Positions 24,371 through 34,094 are shown, counted from the stretch's first letter. The stretch: 64,000 nucleotides of DNA from Neptunitalea lumnitzerae (GCF_027924185.1 NZ_BRVO01000004.1:186001-250000); one strand, 5' to 3'. Translations and numbers: made by a program. The notes: generated from the letters alone by a model not told the origin.

Positions 24371-27166
24371 TTATTTGTTCATATTATCTTTAGACTTATC
24401 AAAAACGTACTCTATAACTTCGTTTTGACGTCTCTTATCTCTTGTTGCACTACCAGCTGCTGGCGACGCATAGAATCTTCTAGAAGCTACTCTAAAGTCT
24501 CTAGCAAAATCTAAATGCATAGACAAGTGCCCCCATGCTCCCATATTTCTAGGCTCTTCTTGTGCCCAAACAATATCGTCTGCATTTTTGTACCCCTCAA
24601 TAATAGCTTTCATTTTGTCATTATTAATAGGGAACAATTGCTCTAGCCTTACCAATGCAACATCTTTAGTTCTTTCCTTATCTTCTCTCGCCTGTAATAA
24701 GTCATAATAGAACTTACCAGTACAGAAAACAACTGTTTTTACATCTTTAGGATTTACAGAAGCATCATCTATAATTTCTTGGAAACTACCATTCGCTAGT
24801 TCCTCTACAGTTGAAACTGCTTTAGGATGACGTAGTAAACTTTTTGGAGTAAACACGATTAAAGGCTTACGGTAAGGTGCTTTTAACTGTCTACGTAATA
24901 AGTGGAAATAGTTAGCAGGCGTTGTACAGTCTGCAATAAACATATTATCTTTTGCACACAACTGAAGGTAACGCTCCATACGTGCTGATGAGTGTTCTGC
25001 ACCTTGCCCCTCGTATCCGTGAGGTAACAACATAATAAAACCACTCTGCATTTTCCATTTATCTTCTGCAGCAGAAATATATTGATCTAACATAATCTGC
25101 GCACCATTACTAAAGTCACCAAACTGTGCTTCCCAAATAGTTAATGTATTTGGATTTGCCATAGAATACCCATAATCAAACCCAACTACGCCATACTCAG
25201 ACAGTAACGAGTTGTAAATATAGAAATTCCCTTGTGCTTCACCTAATTGAGATAATAACACAACTTCTTCTTCACTATCCTCTACTTTAGTTACCGCATG
25301 ACGGTGAGAGAACGTACCACGTTCCACATCCTGACCAGAAATTCTAACATCAAAACCTTCTTCTAACAAGGTACCATACGCTAGCAATTCTCCCATAGCC
25401 CAATCAAGACTATTTCTATCAAAATACATAGCATTTCTATCTGCTATTAAACGCTGTATTTTTCTAATGAACTTTTTATCTTCAGGAAGTTTCGTAATTA
25501 CTTCAGCAATTTTATCTAGTTTGGCTCTGTCATAAGACGTATCTACATCTTCTAACATTTTCTCACGAAGTGCCAACTCAAAACCACTCCATTCATTTTG
25601 CATAAATGGCGTAATTACCGTTTTATCTTCTTTTCTAGAATCTTCTAGTTTAACCTCTAAACTATCTTTGTAATTTCTTTCTAAGGTACTCACGTAATCA
25701 CCATCAATTACACCTTCATCCATTAGCTTCTTAGCATATAAGTCTCTAACGTTACTGTGTGCAGCAATAGCTTTATAAAGTAATGGTTGTGTAAAACGAG
25801 GCTCATCACCTTCGTTATGCCCATACTTTCTATACCCTAAAAGATCTATAAATACATCTCTTTTAAATTGCATTCTAAAATCTAATGCAAATAAACTTGC
25901 ATGTACTACTGCCTCTGCATCATCTGCATTTACGTGTAATACCGGAGACAATGTAACCTTAGCCACATCTGTACAATATGTAGAAGAACGAGCATCTAAA
26001 TAGTTAGTAGTAAAACCAACTTGGTTATTTACTACTATGTGAATAGTTCCATTGGTTTTATAACCATCTAACTGTGCCATTTGCACCACCTCATAAATAA
26101 GGCCTTGCCCAGCAATAGCAGCATCACCATGCACTACAATTGGCAATACCTTAGAATAATCTTCAGGGTAATGATGATCTTGTTTTGCTCTTGTAATACC
26201 TTCTACCACCGCACCTACAGTCTCTAAGTGAGAAGGGTTTGGTGCAATATTCATATTAATACGGTTACCGTTATCGGTAGTTCTATCAGATGTCCATCCT
26301 AAGTGATATTTAACATCACCATCAAAAACATCCATCTCATAGTCTTTACCGTCAAACTCACTAAAAATATCTTTAGCAGACTTACCAAAAATATTAGTTA
26401 GCACGTTTAACCTACCACGGTGCGCCATACCCATTACAAATTGCTTTACGCCATATTCTGCAGCTTGCTCAATTACTGCATCTAAAGCAGGTATTAAAGA
26501 CTCACCACCCTCTAAAGAGAAACGCTTTTGCCCCACATACTTAGTATGCAAGAAGCTCTCGAAAGAAACAGCTTCGTTCAATTTTTTAAGAATATGCTTT
26601 TTTCTTTCCGGATTATAGGAAGGTCTATTCTCGTTGATGTTTAATTTCTGCTGAATCCATTGGATTTCTTCGGGTCTTCTTATATACATATATTCAACCC
26701 CAATAGACTCGCAATAAATATTTTGTAAATGCTTCAAGATTGTTCTTAATGAAGCTTTACCGATACCAAGAATTTTACCAGCTGAAAATTCAGTATCCAT
26801 ATCGGCTTCGGTTAACCCGAAATTCTCCTTCTCAATGGTAGGAGTATAAGTTCTTCTGTTACGTACAGGATTGGTTTTGGTAAACAAATGCCCTCTGGTT
26901 CTATACCCATTTATCAGCTCTACAACCTGAAATTCTTTCTGAACATTATCAGGAATTTCTACAACGTTATTGGTACCAGGTATAGGAAGCTTTACGCTTT
27001 CATGAGACTCTACCAATGTTGGTTCAGCACTCTCTAATCCAAAGTCAAAACCTTGAAAAAAAGCTCTCCAACTTGGCTCTACACTATCCGGGAATTGTAA
27101 GTATTGATCGTATAATTCTGCGAAGTATTCCGTATGAGCGGCATTTAAAAATGAAAATCTGTCCAT
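24371..27166 (-). CDS. sucA: 2-oxoglutarate dehydrogenase E1 component
   Basis: Thiamine-diphosphate-dependent decarboxylase of the TCA cycle. The 931 residues match the family. The short N-terminal E2-binding motif DRFSFLNAAHTEYFAELYDQY is followed by RGHLFTKTNPV. The ThDP region has HGDAAIAGQGLIYEVVQMA, NNQVGFTT and RKYGHNEGDEPRFTQP. The C-terminal half has LLPHGYEGQGAEHSSARMERYLQ and QEEPRNMGAWGHL. It is first in the operon with sucB and has a TATTTTTG box 39 nt upstream. Confidence 0.97.
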   Translation of the reverse strand: MDRFSFLNAAHTEYFAELYDQYLQFPDSVEPSWRAFFQGFDFGLESAEPTLVESHESVKLPIPGTNNVVEIPDNVQKEFQVVELINGYRTRGHLFTKTNPVRNRRTYTPTIEKENFGLTEADMDTEFSAGKILGIGKASLRTILKHLQNIYCESIGVEYMYIRRPEEIQWIQQKLNINENRPSYNPERKKHILKKLNEAVSFESFLHTKYVGQKRFSLEGGESLIPALDAVIEQAAEYGVKQFVMGMAHRGRLNVLTNIFGKSAKDIFSEFDGKDYEMDVFDGDVKYHLGWTSDRTTDNGNRINMNIAPNPSHLETVGAVVEGITRAKQDHHYPEDYSKVLPIVVHGDAAIAGQGLIYEVVQMAQLDGYKTNGTIHIVVNNQVGFTTNYLDARSSTYCTDVAKVTLSPVLHVNADDAEAVVHASLFALDFRMQFKRDVFIDLLGYRKYGHNEGDEPRFTQPLLYKAIAAHSNVRDLYAKKLMDEGVIDGDYVSTLERNYKDSLEVKLEDSRKEDKTVITPFMQNEWSGFELALREKMLEDVDTSYDRAKLDKIAEVITKLPEDKKFIRKIQRLIADRNAMYFDRNSLDWAMGELLAYGTLLEEGFDVRISGQDVERGTFSHRHAVTKVEDSEEEVVLLSQLGEAQGNFYIYNSLLSEYGVVGFDYGYSMANPNTLTIWEAQFGDFSNGAQIMLDQYISAAEDKWKMQSGFIMLLPHGYEGQGAEHSSARMERYLQLCAKDNMFIADCTTPANYFHLLRRQLKAPYRKPLIVFTPKSLLRHPKAVSTVEELANGSFQEIIDDASVNPKDVKTVVFCTGKFYYDLLQAREDKERTKDVALVRLEQLFPINNDKMKAIIEGYKNADDIVWAQEEPRNMGAWGHLSMHLDFARDFRVASRRFYASPAAGSATRDKRRQNEVIEYVFDKSKDNMNK

Positions 27167-27204
27167 GTTATCTTTTTCTGGAAACTGTGTTCTTTTTATT
27201 TTAG

Positions 27205-27212
27205 CAAAAATA
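27205..27212 (-). promoter_or_regulatory. -7 promoter element of sucA
   Basis: Reverse strand reads TATTTTTG (TAnnTTTG), about 39 nt before the sucA start. Confidence 0.55.
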
Positions 27213-27249
27213 CAATAATTATGTATATTAGTAGAAGGAATTCAACATA

Positions 27250-27259
27250 TTGTATACAA
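27250..27259. promoter_or_regulatory. Short palindrome between divergent sucA and barrel gene
   Basis: TTGTATACAA is a perfect 10-bp palindrome, about 40-50 nt before the start at 27301 and 85 nt from sucA. It could be an operator for either gene or chance in AT-rich DNA. Confidence 0.25.
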
Positions 27260-27300
27260 ATTTAGCAGAATTTATTAGATAGCTTCTTAAATTATTAATT

Positions 27301-27807
27301 ATGCATAAAAGACTGTTATTTACGACATTATTAATGTTATTCGCACTTTTTTCAAGTTTCGGACAAGATAATGACAATTTCTGGGATCACGTTAGATACG
27401 GTGGTGGCGTTGGACTCTCATTTGGTAGCGGATATTTTAACGCTGGGCTGTATCCTAGCGCCATTTATCAGTTTAATGAGTATGTTGCAACAGGGGTTGG
27501 TGTCAACTTTGCCTACACCAATAGTGATGGTTTTTATGAATCAACCGTGTGGGGACCATCGGTACTTGCTTTTTTCAATCCAATGCAAGAAATTCAACTG
27601 TCTAGTGAGTTTGAATATTCAAACATAATCCGTAATTATGGAAACATCAGCTCCTACGATGAGAATTATTGGCAACCAGCATTGTACCTTGGCGCAGGTT
27701 TTAGAACAAGAAATGTAACTGTAGGAGTACGTTATGACGTGTTACATGATAACGAAAAAAGCATCTACACCGAAGCGTGGATGCCTTTTGTAAGGGTTTA
27801 TTTTTAA
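27301..27807 (+). CDS. Small outer-membrane beta-barrel protein next to sucA
   Basis: A 168-residue protein with signal peptide MHKRLLFTTLLMLFALFSSFGQ and a barrel-like body (YGGGVGLSFGSGYFNAGL, YVATGVGVNFAY, IQLSSEFEYSN, PALYLGAGFRTRNVTVGVRYDVL) ending in an aromatic strand WMPFVRVYF. Homologues in flavobacteria lie beside sucA and, as I recall, are sometimes labelled 'alpha-ketoglutarate decarboxylase'. No ThDP motif or decarboxylase domain exists here, so that name is a neighbourhood artefact. Function unknown. It is divergent from sucA and nearly touches the convergent galE. Confidence 0.82.
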   Translation: MHKRLLFTTLLMLFALFSSFGQDNDNFWDHVRYGGGVGLSFGSGYFNAGLYPSAIYQFNEYVATGVGVNFAYTNSDGFYESTVWGPSVLAFFNPMQEIQLSSEFEYSNIIRNYGNISSYDENYWQPALYLGAGFRTRNVTVGVRYDVLHDNEKSIYTEAWMPFVRVYF

Positions 27808-27815
27808 CATAAGAA

Positions 27816-28841
27816 CTAAGAAAGTCCTCGCACTTTTTGTTCCCATTTCCATGCAGATGCCATAGCATCGTCTAGCGAAAGTTCAGACTTCCAGCCTAAT
27901 ACCTCATTAGCTCTGGTGGTATCTGCGTACACTGCAATTACATCACCTTCTCTTCTTGGTGCTATGCGGTAATTTAATTTCTGACCAGAAACTCTTTCAA
28001 AACTTTGAATCACCTCTAACACAGAACTACCTTTTCCAGTACCTAAATTGAAGATTTCATAATTCTTTTCATTCTTATCATTTAGTAATCGTTCTAAAGC
28101 TACAACATGCGCTTTAGCCAAATCAAACACATGAATATAATCTCTAACACAAGTACCATCTTCTGTTGGATAATCATCTCCAAACACAGCTAATTCCTTA
28201 CGTAAGCCTGCAGCAGTTTGCGTTAAAAACGGCACTAAGTTCTGCGGCACCCCTAACGGAAGCTCTCCTATTTCAGCAGATTCATGCGCTCCGATAGGAT
28301 TAAAATAACGCAATGCAATGGCTTTTAAACCATCAACAACCTTACAGGTATCTTTAATTATTTCTTCTCCTACCTGCTTGGTATTACCATAAGGTGATTC
28401 TGCTTTTTTAACAGGAGCTTTTTCAGTAATTGGCAAACTATCTGGCTCACCATATACTGTACAAGAAGAACTAAAAATAAAATTAGCTTCTTCTTTATTA
28501 GAAAGCTCTTGTAATATATATACTAAAGACCCCAAATTGTTTTCATAATACAACAAAGGTTTCTCTACACTTTCTCCTACAGCCTTAGAAGCTGCAAAAT
28601 GTATTACCCCAATAATATCAGTATACTTTTTAAAAAATTCTTGAACCTGAGCTTTATTCCTTAAGTCCAATTCTTCAAAGGCAGGTCTTACTCCTGTAAT
28701 ATTAGCAATCCCGTCTAACACATCAACACTAGAGTTAGATAAGTTATCTATAATAACCACGTCATAACCCTTTTCCTGAAGTGCTACTACAGTATGAGAC
28801 CCAATAAAACCGAGCCCTCCTGTAACCAATATTTGTTTCAT
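27816..28841 (-). CDS. galE: UDP-glucose 4-epimerase
   Basis: NAD-dependent short-chain epimerase that interconverts UDP-glucose and UDP-galactose for polysaccharide synthesis. The 341 residues show the Rossmann motif GGLGFIGSHT, the catalytic SSSCTVYG and YGNTK (the YxxxK pair), RYFNPIGAH and a C-terminal GWKSELSLDDAMASAWKWE. It lies 39 nt after a DegT-type aminotransferase on the same strand. Together they suggest supply of modified nucleotide sugars for surface glycans. Confidence 0.96.
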   Translation of the reverse strand: MKQILVTGGLGFIGSHTVVALQEKGYDVVIIDNLSNSSVDVLDGIANITGVRPAFEELDLRNKAQVQEFFKKYTDIIGVIHFAASKAVGESVEKPLLYYENNLGSLVYILQELSNKEEANFIFSSSCTVYGEPDSLPITEKAPVKKAESPYGNTKQVGEEIIKDTCKVVDGLKAIALRYFNPIGAHESAEIGELPLGVPQNLVPFLTQTAAGLRKELAVFGDDYPTEDGTCVRDYIHVFDLAKAHVVALERLLNDKNEKNYEIFNLGTGKGSSVLEVIQSFERVSGQKLNYRIAPRREGDVIAVYADTTRANEVLGWKSELSLDDAMASAWKWEQKVRGLS

Positions 28842-28880
28842 TATGTTATATTTAGAGTTGTTAGTTTCGTTTTAAAAAAG

Positions 28881-30014
28881 CTATGCGTTTAAAAACTCTT
28901 TTATCTTATCGGTAATAAAAGTTATTTGCTCGTCATCAAGCTCTGTGTGCATAGGTAAAGAAATCACTTCTTTGGATAACTGATTGGTAACTGTAAAATC
29001 AGCCTCATTATAGCGTGCATCTGTATACGCCTTTTGGCTATGTAGTGGTATTGGATAATACACCCCACAAGGAATTTGATGCTCTCCTAAGAATTTTACT
29101 AATCCATCACGTTTTCCATTGGTAATTCTAAGTGTATATTGGTGGTATACGTGACTACTTTCATCTCCATATTGCACTGGTGTTACAACACCATCAACAC
29201 CTTCTAAAGCAGCCGTATATTTTGCAGCAGAAGCTTTTCTGCTATTGTTATAAGCATCTAAATTTGGCAACTTAGCTCTTAATACGGCAGCCTGTAAAGC
29301 ATCTAATCTAGAGTTTACACCTACTACATCGTGGTGGTAACGCTCATACATACCGTGGTTAACAATACCTCTAATAGTATACGCTAAATCATCATCATTG
29401 GTAAAAATAGCACCACCGTCACCATAACAACCTAAGTTTTTAGAAGGGAAAAAAGAAGTTGCCCCTACATGCCCTATAGTTCCGGCCTTTTGTTTAGTAC
29501 CATCTGCCCATGTATAGTCTGCTCCAATAGCTTGTGCATTATCTTCTATTACAAAAAGATCATGAGCTTTAGCTACTTCCATAACAGCATCCATATTAGC
29601 TACTTGCCCAAATAAATGCACAGGCACTATAGCCTTGGTTTTTGGTGTAATAGCCTTTTTAAGAGCCTCAATATCTATATTAAATGTTTCTACATCAACA
29701 TCAATTAACACAGGGGTTAATTGTAACAAAGCTACCACTTCTACAGTTGCAGCAAATGTAAAGTCTACAGTAATTACCTCATCGCCTGGTTTTAAACCTA
29801 GCCCCATCATTGCTATTTGTAAAGCATCTGTACCGTTTGCACAAGGTATTACGTGCTTTACATTTAAATATTCTTCTAATTCTTTTTGAAACGCATGAAC
29901 CTGAGGGCCATTAACAAAAGCAGTATTTGACAATACTTCATCAAACGAAGTAGTAATTTGGTCTTTAATTTTTTCGTATTGACCTTTTAGGTCAACCATT
30001 TGAATTTTCTTCAT
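28881..30014 (-). CDS. DegT/DnrJ/EryC1/StrS-family sugar aminotransferase
   Basis: A PLP-dependent aminotransferase acting on nucleotide keto-sugars. The 377 residues include the PLP-binding lysine in FFPSKNLGCYGDGG (Lys192), the PLP-contacting EDNAQAIGA, ANGTDALQIAM near residue 60, and RLDALQAAVLRAKL. The close family covers WbpE/ArnB-like enzymes that make amino sugars for O-antigen or capsule; the exact sugar cannot be told. It is followed by galE, and a TAAATTTG box lies 33 nt upstream of its start. Confidence 0.92.
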   Translation of the reverse strand: MKKIQMVDLKGQYEKIKDQITTSFDEVLSNTAFVNGPQVHAFQKELEEYLNVKHVIPCANGTDALQIAMMGLGLKPGDEVITVDFTFAATVEVVALLQLTPVLIDVDVETFNIDIEALKKAITPKTKAIVPVHLFGQVANMDAVMEVAKAHDLFVIEDNAQAIGADYTWADGTKQKAGTIGHVGATSFFPSKNLGCYGDGGAIFTNDDDLAYTIRGIVNHGMYERYHHDVVGVNSRLDALQAAVLRAKLPNLDAYNNSRKASAAKYTAALEGVDGVVTPVQYGDESSHVYHQYTLRITNGKRDGLVKFLGEHQIPCGVYYPIPLHSQKAYTDARYNEADFTVTNQLSKEVISLPMHTELDDEQITFITDKIKEFLNA

Positions 30015-30046
30015 TTAAACTACCATCTTAATAATAAACAATATTA

Positions 30047-30054
30047 CAAATTTA
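30047..30054 (-). promoter_or_regulatory. -7 promoter element of the DegT-galE unit
   Basis: Reverse strand reads TAAATTTG, with a TTG 16 nt further upstream that could be the -33 element. Confidence 0.55.
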
Positions 30055-30157
30055 CGTATCCTTATACAATCAATACTATATTTATTATATAAATAACAGG
30101 TAGCCTTCTAACCCCTCCAGTACCTACCAATTTTTTAGTTCTTAAAACATCTTAAAT

Positions 30158-30187
30158 AAAAAAGCGACAACCAAAATTGATTGTCGC
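30158..30187 (-). terminator. Terminator of the lipoprotein/barrel pair
   Basis: GCGACAACCA (30164-30173) pairs with TGATTGTCGC (30178-30187). The only non-Watson-Crick position becomes a G-U wobble in the reverse-strand RNA, which also ends in a U-run, so it serves the gene stopping at 30217. Confidence 0.85.
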
Positions 30188-30216
30188 CCGAGAACTATAA
30201 AAGTGGATTTCTCCTA

Positions 30217-31908
30217 TTAAGAGCCAAACAACGACATACACGTATTAGCATCCAACGGGAAATCTAACTGATTTGCCTCTGAATAATCTACGGTATAGGT
30301 AGTTTCGTATATTTTATTGTTATACAGTGTCCAATAGTCGTAAGTTTGACCATCTTGGGTTATATCTGAATTAATGGTTAATTGGCCATCTTCCACATGT
30401 CCAATATATATGTATTCCCATAAACTAGCCCCTGCTGGTTTTTGGTATAAATAAAACGAAGGCTTTTCCACCGTTCCGTTAGCACAAGAAGCAGATCCTT
30501 TAAAAATAATATCACTAGAAAATAACGAAGCATCTAAAGTTACGGTGTTGTTAGTATCGCAGCCAGAATCTAAGTCAAAAGTGTACAACAAGTTACCTTT
30601 ATGAGTCTGGTCTACACCTTCATAAATATGTAACTCATAATCACTTTCATTAGGATAACCATAATAATGATAACTTACACTTGAACCATTGTAAACTGTT
30701 TTTGGCCCACTCGTGTAAACGTTTTTAAGACCATATTGTTCTTCCACAAATTCCATATAAAACGTACGCTCACTTGTACCTGTTCCAGGAACCGTAAAAT
30801 TAATAACCTTGTTACAATTTTCTGAGAGAGGTAGCCCTGATCCTCCCAATAAATCAATTGCGCCATCCCATACCGCAATAAAAACAGAGCCATCAATAAT
30901 CTCAATCTCAAAATGAGTTAAATGTGAAGTATGACCTATTGCCATTAATGTACCATTTACCTCCTCTACCACTAGCGTTTCTTCTACCGATAAATATGGT
31001 TTCTCCTCATCGTAACTACTCAGTGTCAGCTCATCACCCACCATGAAGGTAGTTTGCGTATTAATGTTAATGGCGTCAGGTGCTATTTCTGTAGCAATTT
31101 CAATTGGATTATTAAACGTTTTAACCTTAGTACCCGAAACAAACATCTGAACATCTGCAAAAGAAACAGGAAAAACTTTACCTGCAAACACTCCATCTGG
31201 CGTACTTATTAGATCTTTATAAATACCTCCGCCTGGCATAACTGCTATACACGCGTCATTGGTACCATCAAAATGAATCATTTGTACATCTAAGGTTCCT
31301 CCGGTTAATTGGTTTCCGTTAACATCATAAAACTTCGTTCCTGCCGGTATTGTAATTGATCCTCCCATTACTTTATCTCCGCTAGCATTCACCGTAATGA
31401 TTTCTGTGGTAGTAAGCTCTCCTCCTGTTAAAGAAAACTGTTCGGTAGCAACCGCTGCGCCAGATGGCGGATTACTTATATTTACCATGGGAAGTGTTAC
31501 AAATTTTTCTTTATCTGTATTGAACATTCTAAACTCTTTTCGTACAGGCAAATAACCAGGTGCATTTATTATAACTGTAAAGTTTAAAGGATTTCCCTCT
31601 TCTGGTTCAAACGAAGGATTTACAACCAACTGCAATTGTCCTCTTGTAAGTTTAAACTCTCTAGAACCTCCAGATTCAAAAATCAAATCTGCATCGTAGC
31701 CTTCTACTGTTACAGTTGCATCCTCTACAGGAAAACGGTAATCTGCTGCGTCTACCACATTTAGTTGCATACTATAGTTAATCAACGAAAATCCATCAGC
31801 TATATTTACATATTCACCTGAACTATCAATAATATCTTGTGGGCTTTTTTCACACCCTGAAATTACTAAGGCCATTGCTAAGCCAAATAGAATGTATATT
31901 TTTTTCAT
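30217..31908 (-). CDS. Large lipoprotein of unknown function
   Basis: A 563-residue lipoprotein with lipobox LVISGC (Cys19). After it comes a region that reads like beta-sandwich domains: PVEDATVTVEGYDADLIF, then VIINAPGYLPVRKEF, which resembles carboxypeptidase-regulatory or TonB-receptor-associated folds. A central part has GGSITIPAGTKFYDVNGNQL and EGTL-type strands, and a Cys-containing C-terminal part has SGCDTNN and GSASCANG. I recognise no named family. It is the downstream partner of an outer-membrane barrel gene (17 nt apart), so the two probably function together at the cell surface. Confidence 0.75.
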   Translation of the reverse strand: MKKIYILFGLAMALVISGCEKSPQDIIDSSGEYVNIADGFSLINYSMQLNVVDAADYRFPVEDATVTVEGYDADLIFESGGSREFKLTRGQLQLVVNPSFEPEEGNPLNFTVIINAPGYLPVRKEFRMFNTDKEKFVTLPMVNISNPPSGAAVATEQFSLTGGELTTTEIITVNASGDKVMGGSITIPAGTKFYDVNGNQLTGGTLDVQMIHFDGTNDACIAVMPGGGIYKDLISTPDGVFAGKVFPVSFADVQMFVSGTKVKTFNNPIEIATEIAPDAININTQTTFMVGDELTLSSYDEEKPYLSVEETLVVEEVNGTLMAIGHTSHLTHFEIEIIDGSVFIAVWDGAIDLLGGSGLPLSENCNKVINFTVPGTGTSERTFYMEFVEEQYGLKNVYTSGPKTVYNGSSVSYHYYGYPNESDYELHIYEGVDQTHKGNLLYTFDLDSGCDTNNTVTLDASLFSSDIIFKGSASCANGTVEKPSFYLYQKPAGASLWEYIYIGHVEDGQLTINSDITQDGQTYDYWTLYNNKIYETTYTVDYSEANQLDFPLDANTCMSLFGS

Positions 31909-31925
31909 TTGTTGCGTATTTAAAG

Positions 31926-32630
31926 TTATTTAGTAAGGTTTACAGCTATTCTAAAATTAAGAAATGGGTACCACCGATAATCTGAAATATCTTGTTGAAA
32001 TTTATCAAGATTAACCACTGTATTCTCTGCCAACAATTCGGTAGCCAAAATAGACCCTTCTGGCTCCCCTAAGTAAAAGGTACCAATTTCAAACCCTACC
32101 CCTACACGTTTTCTAGGAATGGCTCTACCAAAACCAAACCCTAAATAAGGGGCAATACCTGAGTAGTCTATATTAAAAATTACAGAACCCACATCTTCAG
32201 CTTGTATTTGCATTTCTTTATAAGAATACCCGCTAACATTATTACTTCTAACAGATAAATCTCCCTCAATAAAATACCCTAAGCCTCCTACTAATTTAAA
32301 ACTGCTACTTCTAAAAGGTAAATATTCAATACTCAAATCAAATTGAGTACTCTTAGGACCAGCATCTACTAAAAAATCTTCTCCTCCTATTACCTCCTCT
32401 TCTCCAGTCATTGCATTTTCAAGGTTCAAATAGTTACCTCTAAGTCTTAATGAAAATTGTTCATTAAGGGACATTCCTATCTCAGCCCCAACCCCTAATG
32501 CAGACCCATTAATGGCAAGTGCGAAATCTTTCTTTTTTTTACTTTCTAACTCTAGGTCTATATCAGTTTGTGCAACACTACACAACGTAAAGAACCCTAA
32601 AATTAAAAAGATATTTAATTTAGTTTTCAT
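31926..32630 (-). CDS. Outer-membrane beta-barrel protein of unknown function
   Basis: The start at 32630 (MKTKLNIFLILGFFTLCSVAQ) yields a standard signal peptide and 234 residues; the frame extends 15 codons further without need. Typical barrel strands follow: FALAINGSALGVGAEIGMSL, FSLRLRGNYLNLE, FDLSIEYLPF, FKLVGGLGYFIEGDLSV, IAPYLGFGFGRAI, RVGVGFEIGTFYLGEP and FLNFRIAVNLTK. It is the first gene of a two-gene unit with the lipoprotein downstream. No substrate is evident. Confidence 0.75.
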   Translation of the reverse strand: MKTKLNIFLILGFFTLCSVAQTDIDLELESKKKKDFALAINGSALGVGAEIGMSLNEQFSLRLRGNYLNLENAMTGEEEVIGGEDFLVDAGPKSTQFDLSIEYLPFRSSSFKLVGGLGYFIEGDLSVRSNNVSGYSYKEMQIQAEDVGSVIFNIDYSGIAPYLGFGFGRAIPRKRVGVGFEIGTFYLGEPEGSILATELLAENTVVNLDKFQQDISDYRWYPFLNFRIAVNLTK

Positions 32631-32827
32631 GAAATAAAGTTTTGATTGTTTCGCAAAATACTTCATACACGTCAAATTAAAATACTCAACAACAGGTATT
32701 TAAGAGCTAAGCAAGTATTTCATCCTGAAAAAACAGACAAAATACCTACCAAACCTTTAACGTGTAAAAAAATCCTACACAAACATAACGTCTTTAACTA
32801 TAATAAATAAGATTTCAATTAAATAAT

Positions 32828-32835
32828 TACTTTTG
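32828..32835 (+). promoter_or_regulatory. -7 promoter element of waaA
   Basis: TACTTTTG matches TAnnTTTG, 23 nt before the waaA start. Confidence 0.55.
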
Positions 32836-32858
32836 TATTTCAATCAAGCAGGTGTTTC

Positions 32859-34094
32859 ATGTACAACATTTTGGTTCTATTTATACAGCAAGTGCTAAAA
32901 CTGGTAGCTCTGTTTAATAAAAAAATGCAGTTATTTGTTTCAGGCAGAAAACATGTTTATACAAAACTGAAAAAAAACATTCAACCCAGTGACCAAATTA
33001 TATGGTTACATGCCGCCTCTTTAGGAGAATATGAGCAAGGCTTACCCGTAATTAATAAACTCAAGAAACTATATCCTTCTTATAAATTTTTAGTTACCTT
33101 TTTTTCGCCTTCTGGTTATGAGGTAAAAAAGAACAGCACCGATGCCGACATTATTACCTATCTACCGCTAGACACAAAACAAAACGTACAACGCTTTTTA
33201 GATATCACCAAACCAAGATTAGCCATTTTTGTAAAGTATGAGTTTTGGCCTAATTACCTGAGCGAACTTCAAAAAAGAAACATTCCTACGTTATTAGTTT
33301 CGGGTATTTTTAGAGAAAAACAAGCATTCTTTAAATGGTATGGTGGGTATATGAGAAAAGCACTAAAGGCTTTTAATCATTTTTTTATTCAAGAGGAAAC
33401 ATCCGCTCAGTTGTTACAATCTATACATTTAACCAACTATACGGTTTGTGGAGATACTAGATTTGACAGGGTATTACAAATTTTAAACCGAGACAACACA
33501 CTAGACTTTGTAAAAGAGTTTAAACAAAACACCCCTTGTATTGTTATTGGTAGTTCTTGGCCAGAAGACGAAGCACTGCTTATACCATACATTAACAACT
33601 CTACTAAAAACGTTAAATTTATTATTGCACCCCACGAAATAAAAACCCACAAAATAGAAGCTATTACCTCAGCTTTAAAGAAAAAAACAATTTGCTACAC
33701 AGAAATAGAGGGTAAAAACCTTGCCGATTACGATGTACTTATTATTGATACTATTGGTTTACTAACAAAGGTGTACAGCTATGCCGATATTGCGTATGTA
33801 GGCGGTGGCATGGGTACTAGTGGCTTGCACAACACGTTAGAACCTGCGGTATTTGGTATCCCTGTAATTATTGGCAAAAACTATGCTAAGTTTAACGAAG
33901 CAAAACTTCTTGTAGAAAAAGGCGGTGTTGTTTCCATTAACAACCAAACAGAGCTTACTACAATATTTAATACACTTTTAGACACTCCATCTGAACAACA
34001 AAGAATAGGTAACATAAATAATAACTTTCTACAAGCCAACAGCAAAGCAACAGAAAGTATTATAGCTTATATTAACAACTCGATAAAATTATAA
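32859..34094 (+). CDS. waaA: 3-deoxy-D-manno-octulosonic acid (Kdo) transferase
   Basis: Inner-membrane-associated glycosyltransferase that adds Kdo to lipid A precursors in lipopolysaccharide synthesis. The 411 residues include the N-terminal anchor MYNILVLFIQQVLKLVALF. The acceptor-domain motif HAASLGEYEQG follows, with the likely catalytic Glu57. Further blocks are VTFFSPSGYEV, KYEFWPNYL and the C-terminal GT-B donor-site motif YVGGGMGTSGLHNTLEPAVFG, quoted here in full family form. It is monocistronic by spacing. Confidence 0.94.
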   Translation: MYNILVLFIQQVLKLVALFNKKMQLFVSGRKHVYTKLKKNIQPSDQIIWLHAASLGEYEQGLPVINKLKKLYPSYKFLVTFFSPSGYEVKKNSTDADIITYLPLDTKQNVQRFLDITKPRLAIFVKYEFWPNYLSELQKRNIPTLLVSGIFREKQAFFKWYGGYMRKALKAFNHFFIQEETSAQLLQSIHLTNYTVCGDTRFDRVLQILNRDNTLDFVKEFKQNTPCIVIGSSWPEDEALLIPYINNSTKNVKFIIAPHEIKTHKIEAITSALKKKTICYTEIEGKNLADYDVLIIDTIGLLTKVYSYADIAYVGGGMGTSGLHNTLEPAVFGIPVIIGKNYAKFNEAKLLVEKGGVVSINNQTELTTIFNTLLDTPSEQQRIGNINNNFLQANSKATESIIAYINNSIKL

